Positions 38,690-49,184 of a stretch of 64,000 bases of DNA are shown here, piece by piece. The notes under the pieces were generated by a model. It was not told the origin of the DNA, searched no databases, and saw nothing but the letters and a program-made list of their open reading frames with translations. Position 1 is the stretch's first letter. Every line of letters starts with the position of its first letter. The DNA is from Acanthopleura granulata. Taxonomy: Eukaryota > Mollusca > Polyplacophora > Chitonida > Chitonidae. Both the position numbers and the translations under genes were made by a program. The stretch is taken from positions 39,989,477-40,053,476 of the forward strand of contig JABBOT010000080.1 of NCBI GenBank assembly GCA_016165875.1, given 5' to 3'.

Positions 38690-39436
38690 TTACATCAGTA
38701 CTGTATTTACATAGGTGTTGTAAGTACATCAGCAGTGTGGCGTCTCCATATATCAGCATTGTGGCAGCAAGACAAATCAGCAGTTTGGCAGGAGAACACT
38801 TCGGAGGTGTGACAAGAAGACATATCGGCCGTGTGACAACAAGGCGCATAGCCAATGTGACTAAGGATTGAAGCGTTTGAAGTACGTAGAAGACTGAGTG
38901 TGACAAGACATGTCGGCCTTATGGCAGCAGGATAAATTGGCAATATGACAAGTTAACACATTAGCAATGTGGCAATCAGATAGGTCGGCAGTCCAGCAGC
39001 AAGACACACCAGCAGTGTGAAAACTATACACATTGGCAATGTGGCAAGGCACACAACATCAATGTGACAACAAGGCACATCGATAATGCGACAATAAGAT
39101 ACATCGGCACCGCTGCAGGAAGATATAACGACTATGTGACAACTATACACTTCGGCAATGTGCCAAGTACGCATCGGCAATGTTACAATAAGACACACCG
39201 GGAGTGTTGCAACAAGTCATATCGGCAGTGTGGCAGCAAGACATCGCCAGAGTGATAACAAAACCTTTTGACCATGTGGCAACAAGACACAACGGCATGC
39301 AGTGTGACAACAAAGCACTTCGGCTTCATGACAACAAGACACTTCTGCAGTGTGGAAACAAAGCTCATCGGCAGTGTGACAACAGGATACACAGAGAAGT
39401 GCAATAAACATCGGCATATCGACAGTGTGACAATGG
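38690..39436 (+). repeat. 24-bp minisatellite, about 30 copies
   Basis: The unit is typified by GGCAGTGTGACAACAAGACA followed by CATC, about 24 bp. Copies vary by point changes and 3-nt indels. Overlapping reverse-strand ORFs with an 8-residue Cys-His-Thr-Ala rhythm come from the repeat. Confidence 0.88.
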
Positions 39437-39440
39437 CACG

Positions 39441-39602
39441 AAAACTCACGACCGTCTCCAAGTTCCTGACAGACATTCCTACGTACGACCGGAGAGGAAG
39501 CCAGTGTGAGCTCGGCTTGAACACACATCGACTGCATCTGTGAGATGCATCTGGATCATTACGCTGCACTAACGCTCTAATTCCCTCGGCCACGGAGGCC
39601 CC
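39441..39602 (-). mobile_element. SINE head fragment, family A, tail missing
   Basis: ACTCACGACCGTCTCCAAGT, TACGTACGACCGGAGAGGAA and CCCTCGGCCACGGAGGCCC are the complement of the family A head and first part of the body. The element starts where the 24-bp minisatellite ends and lacks the 3' tail, as does the copy at 30954. Confidence 0.8.
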
Positions 39603-40277
39603 CAAGCCAACATTTATAAACGGCGGTGAAAAGCCTCTGCAGGGCCTGGACGAATCAAAACATGCATGGCATAATCACAAGGGAAAGACGATGTGAGTTA
39701 TAAGGCTTGTTAAGGACTACATTTTAAATTTCATTTTGCTCTGTTGCCAGCTGTGCCATGAAGTTATCAATCCGTCAGTCTAGCCCCGTGTAGTGATTCA
39801 ATCAAACCATCAAACGTTCTAAAATTAGGTAACTGGTCCCCGCACCTAACGTGGCACGGAGATGCCAATCTCGGCATTATAATAGACAATCAGATACCAA
39901 TCGTCAATCATAATGGCACTTGCAGGCCAATGATCGTAAGCTCGATTTCCAACATAGCCGTCGACCGAAATCGTCACACAACTGAAACTATGCATATATA
40001 TTTAGAAATTAGAATTAATTTATGCAAAGAGAATCAACAATTTGGAGTGGTGATAGAGACACGCAAGAAATGCTTGACGCGTAAAACTGATCAATATCCA
40101 AAATGATACGTAAGATACGTAGCTTATAAGTTGTTGTTTATCAAAATGTGTATCTTAATCGCGGTTTGAGTGCAGCTGATCGTATATCCACGATTTTATT
40201 CGACACAACGCATATACTCTCCTAACCACGGCCTTTATACATCCGTGCTCTTGTCATGTCTTATATTTGATAATGCT
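39603..40277. other. Intergenic, nothing recognised
   Basis: This is single-copy sequence without a supportable feature. Confidence 0.5.
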
Positions 40278-40380
40278 TTGCCCTTTTTCTTCCAATCATA
40301 ATACTGGCCATCGTGGCATCATAATGGACACATTCTAAAGTACGGCGTAAAACCCCAATCAGATAAATAAATAAATAATT
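40278..40380 (+). mobile_element. Diverged SINE 3' fragment, family A
   Basis: CTTCCAATCATAATACTGGC, ATTCTAAAGTACGGCGTAAA and ACCCCAATCAGATAAATAAA match the family A tail with several substitutions. Confidence 0.75.
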
Positions 40381-42005
40381 GATGATGTAAGGTATTTAAC
40401 ATCCATTATGGCTGACGGCTGCATGGTATACTAATGTCTGATAGGACGTCAAGATTTAATATCTCGTGACACACATTCTGATTGCCTAACCCAGATAGCA
40501 TCTAACTTCCGTGGGCGAATCCCTGTAGAACAATAATAATGAAAGTCGGCCACAAGAACACAAGCGATGTCCCATCCAGACATGATGTATACACAAGATC
40601 TCTATAGAAACTATACACCGCGGAGCGTCACAGATACACGTCTAGAATGCAGCCTTACGGTGGGATCCGCCTGGGGATGTAGAGTGGGGATGGCGCAGAG
40701 GGTAGGGGGTTAAGGTTTTGAACTGTGTGCCTGAAGGCGTGCCCCGGGCTAGCTTCCCCCACTTACACCAGGGCGTCAGTAAGGATTGCAGTCTACTTAC
40801 TTGGACAATGACAACTAGTTTATCGCGTCTACCTATCTCATAAGTATGGTCGAATAGAATCTGGCCACAATTCGGACATAGACACCTGTTTATATATATT
40901 CTTCTGCAACGGGTCACTTGAGTGACATCCCGTGAAAGGGGCATGGATCTGGTCCGTTGTCTCCGGATCAACTAATGTCGTCTACTGCTGTCTTTTCTCC
41001 ACGACTGTTGTCTGTATCTGATTGCATCTATAGGGCCACTTGACCGAGTGAAGTCATGATCTAACTCGCACGTAACTGTTTTGTCAGAAAACACCAGACC
41101 AGAACTGTTTCATCATTGTTTGCTACTAGAGACAGAAATCAGCAACACGTACAATGCCACTTTCAGTTGAATGATACTACAAGATTTATGTGTCTGAGAC
41201 CGCTCTGTTATCATAATGGAGGTTTCCTGACATAACAGTATCAGGAAAAAACAGACTATTTACTATCACCATATGTGCAGCGGGCCTTAGGGCAAGGCGT
41301 TTCCATATTTACTCTCTAATTGTACAATTGCACAATTGTTCAGTTCTTTTATAAAGATTTCAAAATAAAACATTTGCTGTAAATAAATAAAACTTCCTTC
41401 ATATATACGCGTAATTCGTTTGTACATATATGGACATTTATTGTACATGCATATGTATATTTTCCACGTGTATTTATGTACAAATAAAGCGAAGCTGGCA
41501 AACATACGTATAAATATTTGTTAGCATGTGTAAAAAAATCCGACATATACACTCACAATTCTCTTGCATTTTTGTATAATTCGAACACAGTTACCAGAAC
41601 GGCTAGTCATAGTGGGAAAACAGAGCCAAGAGAGTATACTTTCAGATTTTGTCATTTGACCAAATCAACAGCATGCACGAGATTTACTACATGACCACGT
41701 AAAACTCCAATTTTGTGCACACTGATTATATTTTGGCACGATGTTTTATGTTACATGTCTTTCACATGCATAATTTCAATCAGATGCCTTAATTAGCATC
41801 AGCCAATAACAATACACTGAAGAAGGCGCAAACTTATGACAGTTGTTTTACCTTTTTGGACGGTTGTATCGTAATCAGAGAAGAGAACCGAAATTTGGTG
41901 CCGTACGACCCACTAATTCACTATGTATCAGGAATTACGTATAGCGTAGCATTTCCCATCCCACTCTGAGTTGTCGTCTGTCCAATAACTTATACATAAA
42001 GAAGT
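40381..42005. other. Intergenic, with an orphan exon-like ORF on the reverse strand
   Basis: No gene can be supported. A 109-codon reverse-strand ORF (40642-40971) has a CLCPNCGQILF motif, and a GTAAGT donor-like site follows VVIVQ. See the findings. The remaining sequence is AT-rich. Confidence 0.4.
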
Positions 42006-42437
42006 GAACAGTTCTTGTGGGCATTAGACAATTCTTGTGTGGCTGACAAACTAACTGAGCAACCTCCTCACTTTAGGGTGGATGCATTCTTGTGGGTCGT
42101 AAAGAAACAAAAACATGAATTAAATGACAGACCGCCACATAAGAGTGGAACCTTTGGGCAATTCTTCTACACATGGCAAACTAACTTACAATCTTCCTTA
42201 CGGAAGTGCTTATTCTTTTTTGTGGGTGTCGGGCAATTCTTATACATCTTCTCATTTGGCAAACTAACAGGCAGTTTTACGGCGAAACATTTCTTACGGG
42301 TGTTGGGTACTTCTAACAAACTATAACTGACAAACTTCCGCTCATAACACCAGAACCTAACCTGTGGCTGCTTTTGTAATTTTCCGTTGCGAATAAAACA
42401 CAACTTCCACGTGGCAAACCAACTGACAAACTTATGC
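42006..42437 (+). repeat. Diverged tandem repeat, unit about 85 bp
   Basis: TTCTTGTGGG, GGGCAATTCTT(A/C)TACA and GGCAAACTAAC recur four to five times with indels. Confidence 0.7.
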
Positions 42438-43302
42438 GACTATACAAAACCACCGTGTTGGGGAGCCGGTTAATTATACATGTAAGTTTCTACCTAGCTG
42501 ACTATTTGGGCAAGGAGAAACCGATATCACATAAGGGAAAGTTACTTCTGTGGAATCCAACCGAACCTGGGTTCGAACTTGTGATCTCTTGCGAGGGAGC
42601 TTTCTTTTTCATTACTATTTTAGAGAACATTTAACTTTTTAGAGGGTGGGTGCTATTAAATGTTATAACATAATATCTTTTATTACACATAAAGGGATCT
42701 AATAAGGGAGTTATTAACGTGACATCAGACTTTGTGGTACATAACTGGAGGGTTGGGGTGGGAGTATGGGCACCAGTCGAGACAGTTAGTGATTTTTCTA
42801 TCACACAGTCTTGCCATATACAAGTTCTTTAAAGTCAACGCATATCATAAATTGCCCACCCACACATTCTGTATCATAATAGGCATGATGTATTTCTACC
42901 TAGTAAACTGAAGTCCTGCTTCTCGGAGATATGACAAACGCCATGTTCACAATTATCGCTGACCCTTGTTAGTTAATAATGGAAACACGTGTATTTATAT
43001 TTATGTGATGACTCCAGGTAGTTTCTTGCTGATAAAGCATAGACCTCACACAACCAAACGTGTCTCCATAGTAGCTGTAAGAAGGGAGAAAATGTCATTT
43101 CCGCCTTGAGAAATAACAAGTGCAATGTTGACTCTTCTTTTCTTGTGCTCAATCGTTTTTTGCGTCATGTCACCGGCCAAAGAGTTATATGTCGAACTAT
43201 CGTAACATGATTGTAGTTGAGAAAATAAATGATTACATTTACACATGTTTGCCAAACATGGAGAAACCATTTTTAGTCATAACACTCTCCATTACTAGTA
43301 AC

Positions 43303-43380
43303 GAATTGACTGAATGACTGAATAAACGACTGATTATAGCTTCATGCCAAGTCGACAACATTTCAGCCATATTGACAACG
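43303..43380 (-). mobile_element. SINE tail fragment, family C
   Basis: GAATGACTGAATAAACGACT, GATTATAGCTTCATGCC and AACATTTCAGCCATATTGAC are the reverse form of the family C tail (compare 9785 and 29301). Confidence 0.6.
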
Positions 43381-43404
43381 AACACCATATAGACCAGTGA
43401 TGGT

Positions 43405-43408
<4 letters not shown>

Positions 43409-43452
<44 letters not shown>

Positions 43453-43453
43453 C
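43409..43453. repeat. (TA)n microsatellite
   Basis: This is a nearly pure TA dinucleotide run of about 45 bp, interrupted by ACA. Confidence 0.95.
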
Positions 43454-44049
43454 ATGTATATTCAGTTGAGGGACCTTTATTATGTAAACGAGACTACGTC
43501 TGCCATTCATCAGCTGTTCAACTTAAAATGGGCATATGCTTTTGTGAGTGACTTACTAACAGCTATTGGAAATAATTTGCTTGAATACTGTTTAACATAT
43601 CTTACCAGTTTTTCTTCACGACATTTAGTGTAAGATGACATTTTCTGTAAAGAAAAGAATAAGAGTATTAACCATACTATATAAGGAATGTGTATTTTAG
43701 TTTTGCTAAGTTAATTTTAATTGTGTTTAGAAAAACAACAGGAGTTGACCAAGGCGTGTCCCACATGAATTCTCGTACGTGCGTAATTTCTGTGACATAT
43801 TTTTCATTAATCCCGAGATGAAGTGTTGTTGTGGTACTAAAAATGCCGTGTCAACGAAAATATGGAAATTGTTTTGTAATCTTGACACAAATGAATTCAT
43901 CCGGCTATAAGTAGTATGGACTATCACACCTACATGTACTATCATCACATCGACACTACATGGATCATCGGGATTACCATTTATTAATGTCAAGAAATTT
44001 AAGTGCTGTTTTTCTGCTAAATAAAATGCCCAAGTCATATTTTCATAGA

Positions 44050-44620
44050 TGTATCTGTTTGAGTCCGTGTGAACCCTAGGGGGCTAAGCACCGAAGTTCT
44101 CGAAGAGGTGTCCCCCCGTGGATTTGTTAACGATGTAAACACAGGGGAAAACAGACTCGTTGATCTGCCTTTTGTTACTTAACTGGCAATATTTAAAGGG
44201 CTATTAAGTTATCCCGTTGATAGACTCGGGTCAAAAGATCAAACTGGCGGTAGTCCGCTGTGGTCAGTGTCCGGCCATTTACTCGTATTGTTATCAAGAG
44301 TCCACCCGGGGGGATTTTTAACTGGCCACTGATAGACTTACACTTCATAGGCCCCTGTCTCTCAGAGAGACAATTTCAAGACGTCTCCCACTGTGACAAA
44401 ACATGCCTCACTATAAGCTGCCGTGATAACACATGGGGGAGAAAACGGGTTGTTTGAAAACAAAAGCCCATGCGTCAGCATGGTGCAATTGATCCCTTAA
44501 CATAATAATAGCCTGGTAATGGTAGTGTTAATGTCCCGTCCCTGCCCCTGTGTCGACCGCACTGTCCTCCCCTGTCCACGGGGAACTGGAGAGTACCCGC
44601 CCTGCTGTTTCCCTTCTACT
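44050..44620. promoter_or_regulatory. GC-richer single-copy island, possible regulatory element
   Basis: The sequence is complex, non-repetitive and distinctly less AT-rich than either flank. It lies 4.3-4.9 kb before the Irx start codon. It contains GGGTCAAAAGATCAAAC, with a TCF/LEF-like ATCAAA. The longest ORF is 65 codons, so coding is unlikely. Its function is inferred only from composition and position. Confidence 0.25.
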
Positions 44621-46046
44621 TCGGTCCGTTTATACACAAGGAAGCTTCCACTTCAGTAAAATATGATTTTGTTCATATTTAATGGATTTATTCAAAACAC
44701 AGGGCCACTCACTGTGGATTCCACATTCGACAACACGACTTCTCTTTTCCATATCAACGATGTCTTTTGTTTGTCACCGTGAGATACATAAGTCTAATAT
44801 CTATACATATTTTGGGGGGAGTCGGGGAACCGGGTATCTGAAGGTGTTTGTCCCTTCTACACATTTACAAGCGGAGCACCCATACGACCGCTGACTAATA
44901 TATACATGCCAATTTAATGTTGAGCTCTGTATGTCTATCTTATTAAAAGGCCTGTATATCATTTCCGTTATTCCAATACAGACGATTCATTATTCTGCAA
45001 GCACATTACTTAAGATATAATTAATAATATATATACCTGTACATGCAAATTAGCTACATGGGTTTCAGTGTCTGTGTACATGTGCACTTGGATATGTATG
45101 TAATTTACCTATCTAAGGAAGCTAATAAAACGACTCTTAAGTTAGTCACTTCTCACTCAGAAATTATACTTGTATGAACTTACATACAACTTGGTTGCAG
45201 GCCTACAACCAATTACGGACACCATACGAAGCAATGGCTATTTACATCAAAGTCGTAGGGCTTACCGGGAATAGACGTGAACGTTTAACATTTGCCTCTG
45301 CGTATATACATCAAACGTCCGCATTCAGAGGCAGTGTTTACAAATGTCATCAGCTATAGTTGATGTCCAACATCGTTATAATTTTATGGCGGGGAAAATT
45401 TCTCTATCATGACTGTCAATAACGATAAACAGGCTTGTAATCTCGTTCAGTTTTATTTATACATTGTCATCAGCGATGCATTATTTTTTCTCCTTTTGAT
45501 TAATACCCGCTAACATGTAGTAATAATAGCCCGCTAAACAACGGACATGGATCTGTATGAGCTTTATTACATAATATTCGCGCAAATCTTCGCTCAGTCT
45601 ACCATTAGCAATTTTGAAAAACAACAATGACAACAGTTGCTCAAATAATACCTTAAAATACTGGGAAAAGGCAGAAAGTGAATACATAAACTCTGTTAGG
45701 CTTTTCGATAGGTTTCTAAAATAACTAGGTGGATTGGCATTCTGGTGTATTGTATATTTTTACTATAAACAACTAAAACACGATTGACTGGTCCACATCA
45801 AAAAAAAATCGTTAAAATAACTGTAAAATGAGATGTAAATAATATGGAATCATTTGCTAAGTTTCCATCGTGTCATTATTTTCTGTACTGAGCCGTTACA
45901 GGCTGGGGAAAATTTGCCACTGACTGACCTTAATAGGAATAAACATAAAACAGAAAAATGTAAATGAAACAAATTTATTATACCAAAATAATTTGTTTAT
46001 CCCAGTCTCACACACACACACATACACAAACACACACACACACACA

Positions 46047-46084
<38 letters not shown>

Positions 46085-47939
46085 GGCACACTTGCATGAG
46101 GTAGGATATCTCAACAAGAGAGAAACTCGCCTCCCAAAAAGTTGCATGGAACACATCTGAAGAATAGTTGAATAAATGTGTCGAAAGCTGGAATATGTGT
46201 TATGAAACTTAGAATGCGTCTCGTATATGCATGTACGCTGGAAAATCTCTCAGGAAAACTGGATTGAATCCGATAAAAACTGTAAGTGGCCTGTTGAAAT
46301 CTGCAATTCTTAAACTCTACATACTTTGATACACTGATACATATATTTCCAAACCAATATGAATGGATAAAGCGTCCCGTACGTCTCACTATACAGACAC
46401 TTACAATTTCGCCACATGGGAGATTATTATTTCTGACATATAAATGTCCATAACGGTAACCCAATGATCGCGGTGCTTCACACAGATTTGTTGATGTATA
46501 TACAACATTAAAGCAGTCACGATCTCCGTTAATTGCCACTACAATCAGGTATTTGTTGCATATCTGTTTCGGGATGTGGGATGCATTATTATCCGTTATA
46601 GGCGTTCGCCTGAATTGTTCAGAAAACACTCTCTACTCGCCCTTTTTATGAGTAATAAGATAAACATGAAGTGTGCTTTAATGGTTATATAGGAAGTGAC
46701 CAAGGTCAGAACGAAATAAACGATGGTATAAGTCTCTTTCTATGTCCTATAAATGCTCTGGAGAATATAGATTCTATGGGCGTTTTTATACAGACACAGA
46801 CTTAATGCTTAGTTACCATTGAACTATAATATTACAAGCACGCCTGTATTTGTCTACATATTTTTATAGGTTGCAGTGAACAAGTAGTTCTACAATTCAG
46901 TAGTTGTAGAGACTTAACAAACTATATGCTATAGAGAGAAAAGAGCGTGCATGTATGTATACTCGCGCAAACAACTACATCTCTCATTAAGACAAGGACT
47001 TTCACATGCATGTACTTATACAGACGTATAAATGCATTTATAGAATTATGGGAAACAAGCTGCTCTATACATGTATGCACAAGATCAGATCATTCTTAAC
47101 ACTCTCTATGTATTCACCTAATTTCACATATGTTGTATACTTTACCTTTCCGCTCTCTCGGTTTGTAAAGATTATAATTTGCTTGTTAAAGAAAGCGTTA
47201 TAACCATTGTCCTTTCCCTGGCGTTAATGCCAAAGGCGCAGTACAACAGCTGCTTTTATTTCAGGTGCCAGGGTTTGGATTTCCACTGCGGAGGGAAAAA
47301 CAAAATAAAATATTAAAACTGTTTGGCTATTATTCATGTTTCCAATTATTTTCGGGGTTCATTCTGTGATATCACGATATTTACATAATCTGTGTTGTTA
47401 ATACATGTTTGTATGTATACATTACGTATAACAAACCCGGGTGCAGGTTTAATATAACAGGAAAATTTGTGATAATAAAAAATGAATCCCCAAAGTAATT
47501 TTCTAATCCTACTGATATTACTTTTGCAAAGGAAATATTAGAAATAAAGACAATGACATATGATCAGGCCTTGGGCGTTAAAAGCACATTAAACGTTTCT
47601 TACCATATACCTCCCACCCCGTGTACACACAAAGGCCATCCTGCTGCCTTTCATCTTTACCGTGACGTGCCTCTAAAGCAGACTCATTAATTTCTGAACT
47701 GTTCTATCCATGTTGCCTTTGTGTAAAATGCCGAAGTATAATCTGTTCTATAGGATGCTATACATCTAATGCTGAAAATGAATCATTTTCTTTTTTTAAA
47801 TTAACAACATTATAAATTGTTTCTCTTCCACACTTTATTTCAAATATGCCTTACTCCATTAAATTCCACATGATATAAAGTTGGTGCATGGCAATTTGCT
47901 CTTTCTCACCCCCAAATCTCATTGTTCTCTCTATCTTTA
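44621..47939. other. Intergenic between island and promoter block
   Basis: This is AT-rich with a CA/TA microsatellite (46008-46083). The longest ORF (46111-46629, reverse, 172 codons) has no recognisable domain and is not called as a gene. Confidence 0.5.
46008..46083. repeat. (CA)n-(TA)n compound microsatellite
   Basis: ACACACAC runs lead into about 34 bp of pure TA. Confidence 0.95.
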
Positions 47940-48908
47940 TTTTTTCGCGGGACCCAATCTCGTTAGTGTGAAATATGGCGCTGTGAGACCGGATCAGGTG
48001 GCGAGTACATATTGGGTGGGCTGGCTCTAAAGTAGGCGTGCCGCGAAACTGTCAGTCTTCTTGATGAATGGGCGTGGTGACTGAAATCAATTACCCATAA
48101 CCTGAATGACAGAGCCTCTCAACCAACCGTGTCCCTCGTAAGAAACTCGTTATGGCGATAATGCCTGCGATCGGACAGTTAACCGGGTCTATCGGGCTGG
48201 TTGTGGCCAGAAACGTCTCGGTGATTTAATTTAACTTAGTGAGACTTCACGATCCCCCAACGCTTGCCAAAATCAGTGGCGTGAATCAGACCGCCCTTAA
48301 AACAACTGTGTACTGCCGGGCGACCCTCACATTGATTTAGGCAGACGGCAAACCGAGGTGATTGAGGATACTTATTTACATCGGCCCGGACTGCTTGTTA
48401 TACTAGTAGTTCTGCCAATGACTGATTGACAGAGTGTGTTCACATCTCGCTCAGGGACTCACCGCGGCTCTCGTCCTCACGTCACAATCATTCTCTCGGT
48501 GGATGACAGCTTTAGCCACGGCTTAGATCATCACTGCTACCCCCGTGCTCTCTGCTATCTTCCCTGCGATAGTTCGCCTGTGGGATTCTGACCTGAGATA
48601 AGTTTTGATTTTGCTTGACCCATACAAGTGATGACGACCTCCAAGTCTAATGGTCCTGCCGGAACTTCAAGAGGATTCTACACGACTCTGTACGGACACT
48701 AAGTGTCTTCTGCAATTTGTTTATATACAGTGGTGTTAGATAGACTAGGCATCATTTCTATGCACCTGTGTCCCCACCCGATCCAGGAGATTTTTGACGC
48801 ATCCCTTCTCTCATAGATGCTATATGACAGAGACAGTGATCCCGGAGGTATAGCAACGTTCTTGTGTGAATCCTACTTTAGGTTCTATAGCACGCCGAAC
48901 TCAACTCG
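47940..48908 (+). promoter_or_regulatory. Putative Irx promoter and 5' UTR block
   Basis: This is a GC-richer, non-repetitive stretch directly before the Irx ATG. It contains TGACAG TALE cores on the + strand at 48107, 48427, 48504 and 48825, and the reverse form CTGTCA at 48049. The site at 48423-48432 is a perfect TGATTGACAG Pbx-Meis/Prep composite. TTATATAC at 48721 is a weak TATA-like match. The transcription start and any 5' UTR intron cannot be placed from sequence alone. Confidence 0.45.
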
Positions 48909-49184
48909 ATGGTGACGGTAGGCCGGGACGGGCCGACGTTAGACACTCTAAGTCTACCCCGTAGAGACATGGTACCCCGGTGTTGCGAGAATGGGAGGCC
49001 CGTGGTGGCGGATCCCCACACCGGACAGACGATCTGCTCGTGTCAGTACAGCTCAGGGCTGCTGGGCTACCCCCGGGTACCCACCCTGGGGGAGGCCGTG
49101 TACGGGGCCTCGGCCGCTTACGCCGCAGCTGCCCAGTCCTACATGCCTCTAGGGGCCGATGGGTCGGCCTTCTATTCCCCTTTG
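48909..49184 (+). CDS. Irx: Irx coding exon 1 (N-terminus)
   Basis: This exon encodes residues 1-92, from an ATG at 48909 to the donor GTAAGT at 49185, ending in phase 0. An in-frame TAG at 48888 rules out an upstream in-frame extension within the same exon. A second ATG at 48969 (Met21) has a better Kozak context (G at -3, G at +4) than the first (T at -3, G at +4), so translation could start there. The CCENGRP...[10 protein letters not shown] segment and AFYSPL lie downstream of Met21, so either start keeps the conserved part. A short alanine run (AYAAAAQ, 70-76) is visible. Confidence 0.9.

Larger units (their letters stand above)
42438..44049. other. Intergenic, with TA microsatellite and SINE tail
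   Basis: No gene was recognised. It contains the family C tail at 43303-43380 and the TA microsatellite at 43409-43453. Confidence 0.5.

Noticed and set aside
38634..39605. Cys/His-rich reverse-strand ORFs, superficially like zinc-finger repeats
   Set aside because: The 8-residue rhythm comes from the 24-bp repeat. The Cys/His spacing does not fit any zinc finger and frames overlap.
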